Positions 21,867-22,428 of a stretch of DNA of 22,428 nucleotides are shown in pieces; position 1 is the first letter of the stretch; each line of letters starts with the position of its first letter. Location: contig DGDP01000038.1 of the NCBI GenBank assembly GCA_002385485.1, positions 1 to 22,428 on the forward strand, written 5' to 3'. The position numbers were made by a program, and so were the translations under genes. The notes under the pieces are model-generated. The model was not told the origin of the DNA and made no database searches. It saw nothing but the letters and a program-made list of their open reading frames with translations. The stretch is from Acetomicrobium sp. UBA3949 (GTDB lineage Bacteria; Synergistota; Synergistia; Synergistales; Acetomicrobiaceae).

Positions 21867-22428
21867 TAAGGATGTTGGCTGTTACACTGATAGGGCCAAA
21901 GGATGAAATGGAATATGTTGCCAACCAAATGATACTGCTTGGAGGTTTCCAACCTCTGTCGCTCGATCTCATATTGGGTGATCGATCTCTGCGGTCGAAA
22001 GTAAAGACTTCCACCGACAATCCGTATGACGAACTGTTATCCGAGATGGCCTACGTCTGGCAGGCAGCCGGCGAAAACCTTCCTGAACCGCATCCCGTAC
22101 CCGTAACGAAAGAACAAACCTACGAGAGAATGAGGGCAAAGGTTCGCAAAGTAACGGAAAAGCTACGACTTTGGGCTGAGCGTAAGTCATCTCTTCAGGA
22201 GGAAGTGGATGAATTAAAAGCCATACTAGTCTGTGCCGAAGCATTGATTAAAAACAAGATGGATCCGGAAGAGCTTCTTGATACGCAAAACTTGTTGATG
22301 TTCTTCGGCAAATTATCCGACGAAAACTTCAAGCGCTTAGAAGAAAGCAGCCAGAGCGTGCCAATGCTGGTCATGAAACTGTACAGTTGGCACCATGAAA
22401 CGTGGATGTTGGCCTTCGCCATCCCTGA
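21857..22428 (+). CDS. ntpI: V-type ATP synthase subunit I, N-terminal part (cut by window end)
   Basis: An open frame with no stop to the window edge, giving about 190 residues. It begins at TTG 21857 with GGGAGGTG at 21842-21849 and overlaps the end of subunit C by ten bases. The start MAIIRMLAVTLIGPKDEMEYVANQ is characteristic of the membrane stator subunit I/a, whose cytoplasmic arm starts with an alpha/beta domain and then a long coiled coil. The coiled coil begins here at about residues 90-130 (YERMRAKVRKVTEKLRLW). The membrane domain lies beyond the window. Full-length proteins are about 600-650 residues. Confidence 0.9.
   Translation, partial: MAIIRMLAVTLIGPKDEMEYVANQMILLGGFQPLSLDLILGDRSLRSKVKTSTDNPYDELLSEMAYVWQAAGENLPEPHPVPVTKEQTYERMRAKVRKVTEKLRLWAERKSSLQEEVDELKAILVCAEALIKNKMDPEELLDTQNLLMFFGKLSDENFKRLEESSQSVPMLVMKLYSWHHETWMLAFAIP

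Noticed and set aside
1..22428. tRNA, rRNA, riboswitch and CRISPR content
   Set aside because: No cloverleaf-like tRNA pattern, conserved rRNA segment, known riboswitch core or regularly spaced direct repeats was noticed by eye; a covariance-model scan would be needed to exclude small RNAs.

Overview
The window looks like chromosomal DNA of a strictly anaerobic, amino-acid-fermenting bacterium. The gene types are a glycyl radical enzyme with its activase, Fe-S/flavin amino-acid dehydrogenase subunits, a branched-chain amino-acid ABC system and a V-type ATP synthase. GTG and TTG starts are frequent behind strong GGAGG-type ribosome binding sites. This mix would fit Synergistota (Acetomicrobium/Anaerobaculum-like), but that placement is inference from gene content and no phylogenetic marker was tested.

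Layout. 98-490 is a YjbQ-family protein. 590-3806 is a LIV-type transporter cassette: binding protein, two permeases, and an ATPase gene that breaks off just after Walker A, with no second ATPase following. 3842-4900 (minus) is a CorA-type Mg/Co transporter. 5044-5463 is the C-terminal third of a sodium:dicarboxylate/amino-acid symporter without its N-terminus. corA thus sits between two broken transporter genes, which looks like a rearrangement scar.

5573-14577 is the most interesting part, an imino-acid (proline/hydroxyproline) metabolism island. It starts with a glycyl radical enzyme that matches trans-4-hydroxy-L-proline dehydratase at every active-site position I can recall, followed by its radical-SAM activase and a strong terminator. 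A tight five-gene operon follows: a 2Fe-2S protein, an FAD/NAD(P) oxidoreductase, a double 4Fe-4S protein, a BFD-like 2Fe-2S protein and a DadA-like FAD oxidoreductase. Its last four genes follow the A-F-X-B order I remember for archaeal dye-linked L-proline dehydrogenase. Then come a metallo-beta-lactamase-fold hydrolase and an ornithine cyclodeaminase/pyrroline-carboxylate reductase family protein. Together they suggest that hydroxyproline is dehydrated to pyrroline-5-carboxylate, while a second module oxidises proline or a related D-/N-substituted amino acid and an OCD-family enzyme reduces or cyclises the product.

14650-16443 (minus) is adenine deaminase, convergent with the island across a shared hairpin. 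16525-19756 holds an FMN-dependent 2-hydroxy-acid dehydrogenase with an N-terminal cysteine cluster and an exported FAD oxidoreductase with an SLH-like tail. 19789 to the window end is the start of a V-type ATP synthase operon in the order D, G/H-like, C, I (I cut by the window edge).

No rRNA, tRNA, CRISPR array, IS element or transposase was recognised. No gene-free stretch exceeds 300 bases.
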